From positions 3,920,060-3,984,059 of the forward strand of contig JAVSMQ010000001.1 of assembly GCA_032027125.1 (NCBI GenBank): a stretch of 64,000 bases of DNA, in the 5' to 3' direction. The notes beneath the pieces were generated by a model. It searched no databases. It was not told the origin of the DNA and saw only the letters and a list, made by a program, of their open reading frames with translations. The stretch is from JANJTB01 sp032027125 (GTDB lineage: Bacteria > Bacteroidota > Ignavibacteria > Kapaibacteriales > UBA2268). The translations under genes and the position numbers were made by a program. Each line of letters opens with the position of its first letter. Within the stretch, counting starts at the first letter, position 1. This document shows positions 10,301-20,300 of this stretch, piece after piece.

Positions 10301-10871
10301 ATATGAAAGCGGTCCCGATAATTTTATTGCCGACGGGGTCTCGGTTATTAAGCAACTGCCAATTATATATGATACTTTGAAAATAAATCTGACTCAGGGA
10401 TGGAATATGATATCTTCATACTCAATGCCGCAGCAGCCTTTGATGGATAGTGTTTTTTATGATATTAAGACAAAAATATCTTTGGTAAAATCGAGTTCCG
10501 GAAAAACTTATATTCCACAGTTCAACATAAACACTATCGGCAATTGGAATATTAAGGAGGGATATCAGATTTATGCAGTACAAAATACCGAACTGATTAT
10601 ACTCGGTGATTTCGTCATTCCGCAGGATATTACATATAGTCTTAATTCCGGCTGGAGTCTGATTTCTTATATCAGAAAGACGCCAATGAATGCAGTAACC
10701 GCCTTTGCACCATTGGTCAGTCAAAATATATTAGTACTTGTCAAAAACGGTTCCGGTAAGACATATATACCGCAATTCGGCATTAATACAATCGGGAATC
10801 TCTTGCCCGGGCAGGCTTATCAGATTTATCTGAATGCAGGTGCTTCATTCACATATCCGGCTAATGATTAG
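7341..10871 (+). CDS. Secreted SBBP-repeat beta-propeller protein with paired C-terminal modules
   Basis: Large exported protein of unknown function. Residues 1-19 form a signal peptide ending at NAQ. About 17 repeats of roughly 45-50 residues follow to about residue 880, each carrying a GN.Y.TG.F segment, an F-G segment, a GS.DIFVAK.. strand and a G.W.WA strand, which is the SBBP (beta-propeller) pattern. Residues about 900-1005 hold a module with VGIF and ITVWGDD. Residues about 1013-1176 hold two copies of a module with GW, KTYIPQF.INTIG and YQIY, ending in YPAND. Both module types recur in the proteins at 22267 and 24582. No ordinary T9SS sorting domain is seen, so the terminal modules may themselves anchor or sort the protein. 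Confidence 0.85.
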   Translation: MKYICTLFLTLLSLTNTNAQNWLDLQKPEIIKNGTGYSTHDQAFGIFEDASGNLYQTGYYEGEITFGTSTLSSIGSRDIFVAKVNKNGGWDWAVSAGGTSTDFSRDLTCDASGNIYVTGYFYGTCYFGNQSVTAAGNSDVFIAKLGSSGEWLWVRAVLGSGFNRGNSVVCDNSGYCYVGGSFESTISFGNLNLSSSGLRDIFIAKISPAGNWIWAVKAGGGGQEEALGLKYNTSNFFLGVTGYYSSNPAFGQTVLTGMGGRDIFVARLDTNGSWNWAKSAASSGAEESRAIALDGAGNAVITGFYTTSVSFGGNILQAATGKDVYVAKIDKSGNWIWAVNATGTGDQEAQSIGLDNGGNAYLTGLFYTEIKFGNIELTAIADRNLFTARISSSGSWNWGKSATGNSSIDGMGISVSANGTSYLSGSFYDNAIFATTTLLTHGESDLFAARISGSGTWAWASSNGAVTGLVTGEGVCIDSTGNSIFTGSFYGTVRFGSDTLVSNGSGDIYIAKLSSEGNWIWAKSFGGFGFDSGKSVASDTNNNIYLTGSFENDIDFDINTFISNGFNDSFIMKISSSGVPVWVKANGDVESDAGKKVLFKNNYIIYSGIYGRKPYFGVTRLSARGNDDIFICKLDTSGNYIWTASAGSNQFDAVNNIALDKDENIIAAGGFEGTCYFGTKTVSSTGGDDIFIAKMNSSGTWLWAVKAGTSNYQEAGWGVAADSEKNIFVTGTYRALCLFGSQYLVNNGQNDISLSKLDSNGNWLWSKGIGGSGTDIAYDLDYLNGRITIAGAVSNGFTYNNLQFTANGFPRNAFISAFDNQGNILWVKSDEFTGFSEILSLSISKLNVSHLTGNFGPSVKFGNLTAAEVSNVDRNAFIAHNGVTIAKPDWIFRDSTGLRAIIKIPKNINPKVNGRDFFTGDAVGIFFIRNSNYYCAGMGYWTGDDMEITVWGDDINTPTKDGMSNSEKFNIRLWDGSKAEETGCKVRYESGPDNFIADGVSVIKQLPIIYDTLKINLTQGWNMISSYSMPQQPLMDSVFYDIKTKISLVKSSSGKTYIPQFNINTIGNWNIKEGYQIYAVQNTELIILGDFVIPQDITYSLNSGWSLISYIRKTPMNAVTAFAPLVSQNILVLVKNGSGKTYIPQFGINTIGNLLPGQAYQIYLNAGASFTYPAND

Positions 10872-11536
10872 GAAGAAGTTTTCTTGGGTGGCTCGGTTTG
10901 TGATGTATCTAAGTTTAAATCCGGTACATAATTGATAAAAAATAATTTCCATTGTCAGAATCACTGATTATAAGGATTAAAGGATTTTACGGATTTTTAA
11001 ATCCACCTCCTGAGATTGAATTATATTGAGTTTATTATTTTGTTCCCTTCTCCATAGGAGATAAATTATGGTAACAAAACACATCCTGATGAACAAGACT
11101 ACCTCGTAGAGGTTGAATTTTGGTAAAATAATATAATCTCTACGAGATAACAATCAATTGGACATCGCTCTTGTTACCATAATTCAATCTCTATGAGATA
11201 AATATGTTCCAACTCTAAAGGGATTTAATGTATATAGAATATGTTTGTTCGGTGATTCCAATTCGACCTCGTAGAGGTCGCATATAATTCAATATCATTC
11301 TTTCTATAAACATTTGACCCTTTCAGAGTCTGATTGGATATCTACCACCATTAACTCCGCCTCAATGGAACAAAAACAAATTCCGCTGATTTCCGCTCCC
11401 TAAATAGAGGGAGCCGGAAGGTGTGTAGAAAATCAGTTTTAAGTCATTTATCCGCTAATGAGTTCAGATTTTTTCGATTTTTGCTCTTAAAATTGCTTTA
11501 CAATGGATTATTTGTATTGTTATCTCCGAAAACATA
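10872..11536. repeat. Gene-free spacer with short dispersed inverted repeats
   Basis: No credible gene. The segment 10956-10997 is a near copy of 12421-12462 (shared core ATCACTGATTATA followed by GGATT units). From about 11045 to 11300 several short elements built on the palindromes ACCTCGTAGAGGT and ATCTCTACGAGAT alternate in orientation and flank the phrase TTGTTACCATAATT. These look like small dispersed intergenic repeats of the kind common in Bacteroidota, able to form hairpins in transcripts. Their function is unknown. Confidence 0.55.
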
Positions 11537-11767
11537 GCGTTTCTGATGAGTTGCAAAGCGTTTCCGGTAAATTGCAAAGCGTTGCTGATGAATTGTAAAG
11601 TGTTTCTGATGAGTTGCATTGCGTTTCTGATGAGTTGCATTGCGTTTCTGATGAGTTGCATTGCATTTCTGATGAGTTGCAACGCGTTTCTGATGAGATG
11701 CAATGCTCGGATGATGACTTGCAATGCTCGGATGACGACAAACATCGCTCGAATGAGCTATCAAAGC
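11537..11767. repeat. 21-bp tandem array A (about 11 units)
   Basis: Units of exactly 21 bp repeat from 11537, for example at 11600, 11621, 11642, 11663, 11684, 11705 and 11726, with consensus core GTTTCTGATGAGTTGCA. The 3' units diverge and one is 3 bases short. Because 21 is divisible by three, several frames on both strands stay open, so open frames here are weak evidence for genes. One plus frame reads a heptad L..VSDE, described in the findings, but contains a TAA at unit 4 and has no good start. Best annotated as a minisatellite-like array of unknown role. Confidence 0.9.
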
Positions 11768-11809
11768 TCTATGATGAGTCTTCCGATATGTCTGTTGAAA
11801 CAAAAAAGG

Positions 11810-12103
11810 GGTCGGAAGGTTCAGCGTAACGGTCGGAAGGTTCAGCGTAATGGTCGGAAGGTTCAGCATAACGGTCGGAAGGTTCAGCGTAACGGTCGGA
11901 AGGTTCCGCGTAATGGTCGGAAGGTTCAGCGTAACGGTCGGAAGGTTCAGCGTAATGGTCGGAAGGTTCAGCGTAACGGTCGGAAGGTTCATCAGGGTTG
12001 TCGGAAGGTTCATCAGGGTCGTCGGAAGGTTCATCAGGGTTGTCGGAAGGTTCATCAGGGTCGTCGGAAGGTTCATCAGGGTCGTCGGAAGGTTCATCAA
12101 AAC
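11810..12103. repeat. 21-bp tandem array B (14 units)
   Basis: Fourteen units of exactly 21 bp without a single indel. Units 1-8 (11810-11977) share the core TCGGAAGGTTCAGCGTAA, with a C/T difference at the last base of the unit. Units 9-14 (11978-12103) share TCGGAAGGTTCATCAGGG. The common core TCGGAAGGTTCA runs through all 14. The unit differs from that of array A, yet it has the same length, and the two arrays are only about 40 bases apart. Long open frames cross both arrays on both strands (for example plus 11546-12133 and minus 11498-12121), but they encode only repeats and have no recognisable domain. Confidence 0.95.
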
Positions 12104-12828
12104 ACTTTGATGCTTCATCATAGTATCTTTTAATTGAATTTTACAATTTCAAAATCAAATTATATAACATTCGGTTCTGTCATTTGTTGGAACTGACGCC
12201 TAATATATAATTTTACTTGCATGTTTCATAGGAATTATAGTTTCTAATCTGTAATAAAAATCCGGCTCTACAATGATAACCGCAAATCGCCAGCTGTAAC
12301 AACATACAGAAAGGGAAAATAGTGGTATCCGTTGAATGTAGTGGAAGCTATTAACCAAATCCACCTCCGTCACTTCGTGACAATTCTGCCGGCGGAGGAC
12401 ATAAAACAAATCCAGCCTTGTCTGAATCACTGATTATACGGATTTAAGGATTTCACGGATTTAAAACAGTGGAATTAAACAACCTTCCGAAGGTTCAAAA
12501 CCTTCGGAAGGGTTTGCTTTCTATAAAAACTTTAGATACATTATCTTCCTGTTGCTACATTACAAAACCAGAGCATCAACAGCTTATTTCTGTCACATAA
12601 ATTTTTGTAAATCATTTCGGGATAACTCCAATAAACATCAATTTGATTTATATAACTTGTGGAATTAGTAATATTTTCTGAGATATTTTTCTTATTTTAT
12701 TGGAATTAAATGATAATTGTGTACTTTAAATAAGAAAAGTTCTGTTTTTAGGTTTCTGTTTCTTAAGTTGTTCATATAATCATAAGCGTAACAATATTTA
12801 ATAAAAATCCGGCTCGTTAAATTCAACA
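12104..12828. other. Gene-free spacer upstream of the sensor kinase
   Basis: No gene is supported. It holds a stem-loop region around 12361-12397 (CCTCCG and CGGAGG arms enclosing GTCACTTCGTGAC), the second copy of the GATTATA..GGATT element at 12421-12462, and the hairpin at 12481-12514 listed separately. The last 300 bases are plain AT-rich sequence that presumably contains the promoter of the gene at 12829, though no TTTG/TAnnTTTG pair was found. Confidence 0.4.
12481..12514. terminator. Strong hairpin sharing the array-B core
   Basis: Arms AACCTTCCGAAGGTT (12481-12495) and AACCTTCGGAAGGGTT (12499-12514) can pair around a short AAA-type loop, and each arm is itself nearly palindromic. A short T-rich run follows. 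AACCTTCCGA is the exact reverse complement of the core TCGGAAGGTT of array B, so the array could have arisen by amplification of such an element. No gene ends nearby, so a terminator role is uncertain. Confidence 0.4.
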
Positions 12829-15800
12829 ATGAAAATTATTTTTCTAATATTATTTTATATCTCAATAATAACTGTATGCAAAAGCATTCAGGAATATGAC
12901 ATAGATATTATTGGTAAAGAAGCCGGACTATACCAGAGTATAATCAAATGCGGTTTGGAAGACAGTCGCGGATTTCTCTGGATTGGAACATCCAATGGAA
13001 TAAACCGCTATGATGGTAAAGAGTTTGTTGTATTTAAGCATATTCATAATGATTCTACTTCTATTTCCGAAAATAGTATTTTGTCGATTGCGGAGGATAA
13101 AAAAGGATATATATGGATTTTAAATGAAAATAGCGGTATAGATAAATTAGACCCCAATACCGGAAAAAGTAATAGTTATAAAATTGATTTTGATGAAAAA
13201 TCTCAAAAACTTTATAAAATATATTTTCTTTTTTCCGACAATAATGGACAAATCTATTTAATTGCAACTTTCAAACAAAATTCAAACGGTCAACCTTTTC
13301 GTAATTTGTATAGGTATAATTATAAATCAGATAAATTTCATATATTTAATACAGGCATCAATAAAATTGATTCAGTAATTAAAGATACCGACAATAATTT
13401 TGATATTTATGTTGGAAGTGATGGGCAGTTTTTCATGAAAACAGATAAATTAATTAATCTCAAAAATAATAAATGGAAAATAAGGAGAGATGAATTAATT
13501 ATTATGAACCCTCAATATAACGAGTATAAAATATTAGGTCAATTTGAAGATTATGAATTTGTCAAAATATTGGGATTAGATGAAAATAATAATCTACTTA
13601 TTCAAGTCAGCAATGATAATGAAGCGTTCAAAGTAATAAAACTAATTTTGTCTTACTATACATTTCAAAAGACTAATTACCGAATTGATAAAAAATGGTA
13701 CAAAAATGATTATAGTCTTAATATTTTCTATTTTCAGGATAAACTTTATGCAACTGTTAAAAAATTTAATCTAAAGGTAAATAAATCCAAAAATGATTAC
13801 AATGGTTTCTATCAGTTTGATGATACAGGTTATTTGGAATTTAATAAAAAGTTAAGAATTCATTCTTTCTCACCTGTTCATTTTGCAAAAGGTTTTTTAG
13901 AAGCCAACAAATTATTAAGTCCTAAAAATAATCTAATTTGGGATTTTTACAATTCAGCTATTATCAAAATCAAACCGAAAACTAAATTAATTAATAATCA
14001 CAGAAATTTAAAAACTGATTTAAGTACTATTTCACATAATACAATTCGTTCTGTTTACTGTGATTCGGATGATAATTTATGGGTCGGGTCTTTTAACGGT
14101 TTGAATAAATACGATAAACCTAAAAATAAATGGATTAAATATTTTTATAATAAAAATAGTTTGGAGAATAGAAAAAATAATATCAATGTAATTACTGAAG
14201 ATAATAACAACAATCTTATTCTTGGTACTAACAGAGGTATTTTATATCTGGATAAGAAAAACGGACAATTAATAGATTATCTTAAAATAGATATCGAAAC
14301 ATATAATGTCTGGGGGTTATTATATGTTCATAATAATTTATGGATTGGTGACTATAGAGGATTGTTCCGATATTCTACCGTTACTGATTCAATAAAAATA
14401 TATCAGCATAACGATACTATTTTAAATTCATTAAGTGATTCAAGAATTTCAACAATATATAAAGATACCAAAGGTAATATTTGGGTTGGCACTCTTAATG
14501 GTTTAAATAAATATTTACCTGAAATTGATGGTTTTAAAGTTTATTTAAATAAATCCTCAGACATAAATTCCATTTGCGGTAATGTTATCTGGTCTGTTTG
14601 TGAAGACAAAACCGGTAATTTATGGTTTGGTGCTTATGGTGTCGGAATTAGTAAATATAATCCGAAATCTGATAACTTTACTTCTTTAACATCAGCATAT
14701 GGACTTCCTGATGATGGGATTTCAAGTATGGTTTGTGATAATGATAATAATTTATGGCTTGGTTCGATGAACGGCTTAATTAAATATAATCAAAAAAACG
14801 GAAAATTTATCAGGTATTCCGAAAATGACGGCTTTCAGAGTGATGAATATTCCTTTAATTCAGCAGCGATTACCCGCGATGGTAATTTAGTATTTGGAGG
14901 TTCAAACGGAATATCAGTATTTTCACCAAATGATTTAAAAATCAACAAATATATCCCGGATATAGTAATTTCAAAATTATTTTTAGGCGATAGTTTAGTC
15001 TCATATTTCTTACAAAATGGTGATACAATTAGCAAAAAGTGGAATGAAGATTATTTAAAAATTCAGTTTTCAGTAATGGATTTCACCGCACCGCTTTTGA
15101 ATCAATATGCATTTAAAATTGACGGAATACACGATAACTGGATAGAACTTGGAAATCAGAATTCCATTATTCTGGCAGGAATAGAACCGGGAGAATATAT
15201 ACTTAGATTAAAAGGCAGTAATAACGATGGGATATGGAATAATAAAGGAATTGCTCTTCATTTATCAATTGTTCCTCCATATTGGAAGACTGTATGGTTT
15301 AAAATTCTTTTGTTTTCTACTGTAATTATAATATTAATATCAATTACCGGATATTTCTTATGGCAGAGCAGAATGAAAGGCATTACAAAAAAGAAGATTA
15401 TTTCACTTCAATTGAAAGCGTTGCAGACTCAGATGAATCCTCATTTTATTTTTAATTCTCTAAATGCAATTCTAAATCTAATCGTTCAGGATGATAAACA
15501 CAGAGCAATGTTATATCTTTCACGATTCTCAAAATTATTGCGAAAAATAATTGAAAGGTCAAGAGCTTCTTCTATTACTTTAGAAGAAGAAATCGAACAT
15601 ATTAAGCTGTATTTAGAACTTGAACTGCTGCGTTATGAGGACAAATTCAAATATTCTCTGGAAATTGACGAAAATATTGATATTGAAGAAACTATTGTTC
15701 CGGCATTATTTCTTCAGCCGTATATTGAAAATTCAATAAAACATGGAAACATACATCAAATTGAAAACGGCAGAGTTGATATTCAGATTAAAGAATCAAG

Positions 15801-16050
15801 TAAAGAATTGAATATATTTATAACAGATAACGGAATCGGTCGTAAAAAAGCAGTTAATATTAGTAATGAAGAAAATCTTTCTCATAAATCTTTGGGAATG
15901 GAAATTTCAAAAGAAACTTTAAGTATGATAAATTCGGAAGTTATTGTAACCGATTTATCTGATGCAAATGGATTTCCCAACGGTACAAAAATTGCAATTA
16001 TTATTTACAATTATAGAGAACAAAATGGACACAATAGAAAAGAAATTTAA
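12829..16050 (+). CDS. Hybrid sensor: propeller-type periplasmic domain with LytS-type histidine kinase
   Basis: Membrane sensor kinase of 1073 residues. An N-terminal signal or anchor segment (residues 1-20) precedes about 700 residues of two-component-regulator propeller repeats, recognised by recurrent D..GN.W.GT..GL..Y segments, then a Y_Y_Y-type domain (about 745-825) and one membrane helix (about 826-846). The cytoplasmic kinase is of the LytS/YehU (His_kinase) class: NPHFIFNSLN with His872 as likely phosphoacceptor, then an ATPase domain with PYIENSIKHG and DNGIGR. It overlaps the following response regulator by 26 bases, a usual sign of a cognate pair. The kinase contains no receiver domain of its own. 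The ligand is unknown; in gut Bacteroides such propellers sense glycans, which need not hold here. Confidence 0.9.
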   Translation: MKIIFLILFYISIITVCKSIQEYDIDIIGKEAGLYQSIIKCGLEDSRGFLWIGTSNGINRYDGKEFVVFKHIHNDSTSISENSILSIAEDKKGYIWILNENSGIDKLDPNTGKSNSYKIDFDEKSQKLYKIYFLFSDNNGQIYLIATFKQNSNGQPFRNLYRYNYKSDKFHIFNTGINKIDSVIKDTDNNFDIYVGSDGQFFMKTDKLINLKNNKWKIRRDELIIMNPQYNEYKILGQFEDYEFVKILGLDENNNLLIQVSNDNEAFKVIKLILSYYTFQKTNYRIDKKWYKNDYSLNIFYFQDKLYATVKKFNLKVNKSKNDYNGFYQFDDTGYLEFNKKLRIHSFSPVHFAKGFLEANKLLSPKNNLIWDFYNSAIIKIKPKTKLINNHRNLKTDLSTISHNTIRSVYCDSDDNLWVGSFNGLNKYDKPKNKWIKYFYNKNSLENRKNNINVITEDNNNNLILGTNRGILYLDKKNGQLIDYLKIDIETYNVWGLLYVHNNLWIGDYRGLFRYSTVTDSIKIYQHNDTILNSLSDSRISTIYKDTKGNIWVGTLNGLNKYLPEIDGFKVYLNKSSDINSICGNVIWSVCEDKTGNLWFGAYGVGISKYNPKSDNFTSLTSAYGLPDDGISSMVCDNDNNLWLGSMNGLIKYNQKNGKFIRYSENDGFQSDEYSFNSAAITRDGNLVFGGSNGISVFSPNDLKINKYIPDIVISKLFLGDSLVSYFLQNGDTISKKWNEDYLKIQFSVMDFTAPLLNQYAFKIDGIHDNWIELGNQNSIILAGIEPGEYILRLKGSNNDGIWNNKGIALHLSIVPPYWKTVWFKILLFSTVIIILISITGYFLWQSRMKGITKKKIISLQLKALQTQMNPHFIFNSLNAILNLIVQDDKHRAMLYLSRFSKLLRKIIERSRASSITLEEEIEHIKLYLELELLRYEDKFKYSLEIDENIDIEETIVPALFLQPYIENSIKHGNIHQIENGRVDIQIKESSKELNIFITDNGIGRKKAVNISNEENLSHKSLGMEISKETLSMINSEVIVTDLSDANGFPNGTKIAIIIYNYREQNGHNRKEI

Positions 16051-16789
16051 AGTTGTTTTAATTGATGATGAAAAGCATGGCAGAGATTTACTGAAAAAAC
16101 TTATTTCATACGAATGCAGTGATTTTATAATTACAGGTGAAGCATTCAGTGTCGATTCCGGTATTGCAATTATAAACGAAACCCAGCCTGATGTTGTTTT
16201 TCTTGACATTGAACTCGCCGACAGAAGCGGTTTTGAAATTCTTCAGCATTTCGAGGACATACAATTCTCCGTTATCTTTGCTACTGCTTATAACTACTAT
16301 GCTATAAAAGCAATCAAATTTTCAGCACTGGATTATTTGGTAAAACCAATTGATGAAGCGGAACTTTATCAGGCTCTTGATAAAGTCAGGAATAAAAATT
16401 CAGGCTCGCAGAATGATAAAAGCCGGTTCGAATTGGCACAAAGATTAATGGACAAGACTAACCCTGATAAAATAGCAATTCCAACGAATAAGGGATATGT
16501 TTTTTTGGATATTCACGACATTGTCAGATGTTCATCAGAAAATAATTATACCCGTTTTCATCTTAATAACAAAACTACAATACTAACAAGTCATACATTG
16601 AAAGAATACGAAACATTACTAAATGGACTCGATTTCTTCAGAGTTCATAATTCTCATCTTATAAATATGAAATATGTACAAAGTTACGCAAAGGGTAAGG
16701 GCGGTATTGTTCTGATGAAAGACGGCTCGGAAATCGAAGTTTCTACCCGAAGAAAAGAACTTTTCCTGCAGCATTTTGTAAAACTGTAA
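16025..16789 (+). CDS. LytTR-family response regulator
   Basis: Two-domain transcription regulator partnered with the sensor upstream. The receiver domain (residues 1-125) has the acidic pair Asp14-Asp15, the phosphoacceptor Asp61 in FLDIELADRSG, the ATAY switch and LVKPID lysine. The C-terminal LytTR DNA-binding domain (about 150-254) shows the FLDIHDIVRCSSENNYT and FFRVHNSHLINM segments of the family. The ATG at 16025 was chosen because an upstream in-frame ATG at 15962 would place the start deep in the kinase gene. Likely targets are the secreted-protein genes downstream, by position only. Confidence 0.92.
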   Translation: MDTIEKKFKVVLIDDEKHGRDLLKKLISYECSDFIITGEAFSVDSGIAIINETQPDVVFLDIELADRSGFEILQHFEDIQFSVIFATAYNYYAIKAIKFSALDYLVKPIDEAELYQALDKVRNKNSGSQNDKSRFELAQRLMDKTNPDKIAIPTNKGYVFLDIHDIVRCSSENNYTRFHLNNKTTILTSHTLKEYETLLNGLDFFRVHNSHLINMKYVQSYAKGKGGIVLMKDGSEIEVSTRRKELFLQHFVKL

Positions 16790-16973
16790 TAACTATGCAG
16801 TTTCCGGTTTAGTTGATTCTAATGATTTAACAAATCAATTCTAATTCCCATTATATAATTTTAAAGCTAAATCACCGCAGTTTCTCAATAAATTGCGGCA
16901 GATTCTCATTATGGTTTTAACAAAACTAAATGTTGAATTACTTTGCATCTGTTAATTAATAGGAAAGTAAATA

Positions 16974-17294
16974 ATGTTTTCTGTTTTAATAATTGAGAAA
17001 GATTCTAAGAAAATGATTGAGATTGCTAAAAAAATTGTCGTACTGTTTCCAAAGTCGGATATTATTCCTTCTTTTAATATCGAAAATGCTATTGAAATTA
17101 TTAAAAAGCAAAGCATTCAGGTTGTAGTTGTCAGTTTAGACCTAAAAGATTCAAAGGGTCGGGATTTACTCGAACGATTGGGAAACTGGGAATTTGAAAT
17201 TCTGATTAACAAAAATAACGAAATATACAGTATGCAGGATGGGAAACAAAATGCAAAAGGCGGTTACGTGCTTAAAAGTATTGAAACAAAATAA
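16974..17294 (+). CDS. Stand-alone degenerate receiver-like protein
   Basis: Small protein of 106 residues that looks like a truncated CheY-type receiver: first strand MFSVLIIEKD with Glu8 and Asp10 in place of the usual acidic pair, then VVVVSLDLKDSKGRDLL, where Asp56 aligns with the phosphoacceptor. The region that normally carries the Thr/Ser switch and the conserved Lys is short and not recognisable, so phosphorylation is doubtful. It lies between the LytTR regulator and a giant repeat protein on the same strand. It may be a connector, a decayed regulator or an unrelated Rossmann-like protein. Confidence 0.6.
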   Translation: MFSVLIIEKDSKKMIEIAKKIVVLFPKSDIIPSFNIENAIEIIKKQSIQVVVVSLDLKDSKGRDLLERLGNWEFEILINKNNEIYSMQDGKQNAKGGYVLKSIETK

Positions 17295-17399
17295 TTTGAA
17301 TGTATTTTAAGAATTTTTTTGAGGTTTATTGTGAGCAATTATTCTAAGAATTTGAAACAAAATAATGACATTGTCATTTATACGATAAAAGGGTTTGAA

Positions 17400-20300
17400 A
17401 TGTCTACAACGTTTTTAAAGATAAAAGTTTGGCAAATTTCAAGCATAAAAATGTTAGCTTTGAATTTTACTATGTTTTTCATAGCAGGATTCTCTGCATT
17501 CAGTCAGTCTCCCGAAATCATTATAGATGGTTCGACATTTATCGGACCGAACTCGTCTTGTTCAGCATCCTTAGACTTACTTAGTGAAGAAAAAGGATTA
17601 TTGATAAACAGGGTAAATCTTACTTCAACAACTGACAAGTCAACGGTTCCCTTACTATGTCATACAATGCTGGTATATAATCTCAATACCCAGAGTGATA
17701 TAACTCCCGGATTTTACTGGTGGGATGCTTTGGCTGCAATCCCGCATTGGGTGTCTTTAAGTTCAGGCAGCGGAGCAGGTCCCGAACCTTGGCTCCTGAC
17801 AGGTAATAGTAATTCTTTTACCGATTATACTGACAACCTGCTCGGTACCTTAACCGGTACGACTATGCCTCTGAATTTTATAGTAAACGGGCAAAGAGCA
17901 GGCAGAATAGAACTTAACCCAAATACAGCCAATACATTCTTCGGTTATAAATCAGGAAATGTCAATACCGGTATAAACAATACGGCAACAGGATATTTAG
18001 CTCTTACTACAAACAGCAATGGAAATTTCAATACGGCAATCGGTAATTCCGCACTCCAATCGAATGTCGCAGGTAGCTGGAATACAGCAGTCGGAAATAT
18101 TGCCCTTCAGATGAACAGAACAGGAAATGATAATACTGCTTTGGGAGATGAAACTCTATCTAATAATACTACCGGTTCCAATAATACAGCAACCGGCGGA
18201 GGGTCTCTTTTAGCCAATACTGTCGGTAATCAAAATACAGCTAATGGAAACCTTGCTCTTCGTTTCAATACCACCGGAAGTAATAATGTTGCAAGCGGTT
18301 ATAAATCGCTTTTTGAAAACACTACAGGTGGAGCTAATACCGCTTATGGAAATTTTGCTTTAATGAACAACATAGGAAGTCAGAATACAGCCACCGGCAC
18401 CAATGCCCTTAATGCTAATACTTCAGGCGGTAATAATACAGCTACGGGAATAAACGCTATGAAAGGGAACCTGACCGGAAGTCAGAATACAGCTACAGGT
18501 GAAGCTGCGCTTTTAGCAAATAATGCCAATTACAATACTGCGACCGGAGCACATTCATTATATGAGAATACTTCAGGAAACAATAACACAGCAGATGGTG
18601 TAGCTTCTCTCCAAAACAATATCACCGGCAGTAGAAATTCAGCAGTTGGTAGTTTCGCACTCTTTAACAATAAAGGAGATGCTAATATCGGTATTGGTAG
18701 TAACAGCGGTACAGCAGTTACAACAGGTAACAATATAATCACCATTGGTTCGGGTTTACCCGGTGTCAATACCAGTAATACTACATATATGGCAAATATA
18801 TGGGGTACTTCTGTAGTCGCAGGTATTAACGGTGGGGGACAGGATGTTTTACAGGTTGTTGTAAATTCTGACGGGCAATTAGGTACAGTCTCAACTTCAG
18901 GTGGCGGCAGTGATACTACAGACTGGAAACTTCTCGGTAATGCCAATACCACTGAAGGTACAAATTTTCTTGGTACTACAGATGCTAAATATTTAGATTT
19001 CAGAGTCAATAATTTAAGGTCAGGGCATATTGATTGGGATGGTTCTAAGGCAAATACTTTTTTCGGTTTTAGTGCAGGTATTTCAAACACCGGTGAATAC
19101 AATACTGCAACAGGTTATTTAGCACTTACTACAAATACTACAGGTTTTCAAAATACTGCAACAGGTTATTTAGCACTTACGTCCAATAGCACAGGAAGTG
19201 GCAATACAGCCACAGGTATCTATACTTTGAATTACAATACCACTGGAAATGCGAATACAGCCACAGGTATTTTTTCGTTGATTAACAATACAACAGGTTC
19301 ATACAATACAGCCACAGGTTACGGTTCGTTGGGTTACAATACAACCGGAAGCAACAATATCGGTATCGGCAGTAATAGCGGTCTAAATGTTTTAACTGCC
19401 AGTAATGTAATTACAATAGGCTCTGGTTTGTCCGGTGTCAATACCAGTAATACTACATATATGGCTAATATATGGGGTACTTCTGTAGTCGCAGGTATTA
19501 ACGGTGGGGGACAGGATGTTTTACAGGTTGTTGTAAACTCAGACGGTCAATTAGGTACAATCAAAACGTCAGGTAATGTCAGTGATACTACAGACTGGAA
19601 ACTCCTTGGTAATGCAAATACTACGGAAGGCACAAACTTTCTGGGAACAACAGATCAGAAATATTTAGATTTCAGAGTCAATAATTTAAGGTCGGGTCAT
19701 ATAGATTGGGATAATACTAAGGCAAATACATTTTTCGGTTATAGTGCTGGTCTGTCAAATACCGGTAGATACAATACTGCAACAGGATATTTAGCTCTTC
19801 TGTCGAATACCACAGGTAGTTGGAATACTGCTGTCGGAAATTCTGCTCTTCAGATAAATACAAATGGGGGTGCTAATACGGCTTTGGGTCACGGAGCTCT
19901 TGCCAGTAATACTTCTGGTGGTAATAATACAGCCACAGGTTCAGTCTCTCTTATAACTAACACAACCGGTAGTCATAATACAGCCACAGGTCTCTCAGCG
20001 TTATATTCCAATTCTGAAGGTGATGGGAATGCAGCTACAGGCAGTGCTGCTCTTTATAACAATACAGTGGGTGATGGGAATACAGCTTTAGGAATATTAT
20101 CTCTTTATTACAATACAATCGGAAGCAACAATATCGGTATCGGCAGTAATAGCGGTCAGAATATTTCAACTGCCAGTAATGTAATTACAATAGGTTCGGG
20201 TTTGTCAGGTGTCAATACCAGTAATACTACATTTATGGCAAATATATGGGGTACTTCTGTAGTTGCAGGTATTAACGGTGGAGGACCTGCGGTTTTACAG

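Noticed and set aside
11498..12133. Long open frames on both strands across the 21-bp arrays (about 200 codons each)
   Set aside because: A period divisible by three keeps several frames open by construction. The products are only repeated heptapeptides, and no start with a ribosome site or domain supports any of them.
18530..19102. 190-codon antisense frame inside the NTATG-repeat gene
   Set aside because: It mirrors the periodic coding sequence; similar antisense frames recur in each cassette.
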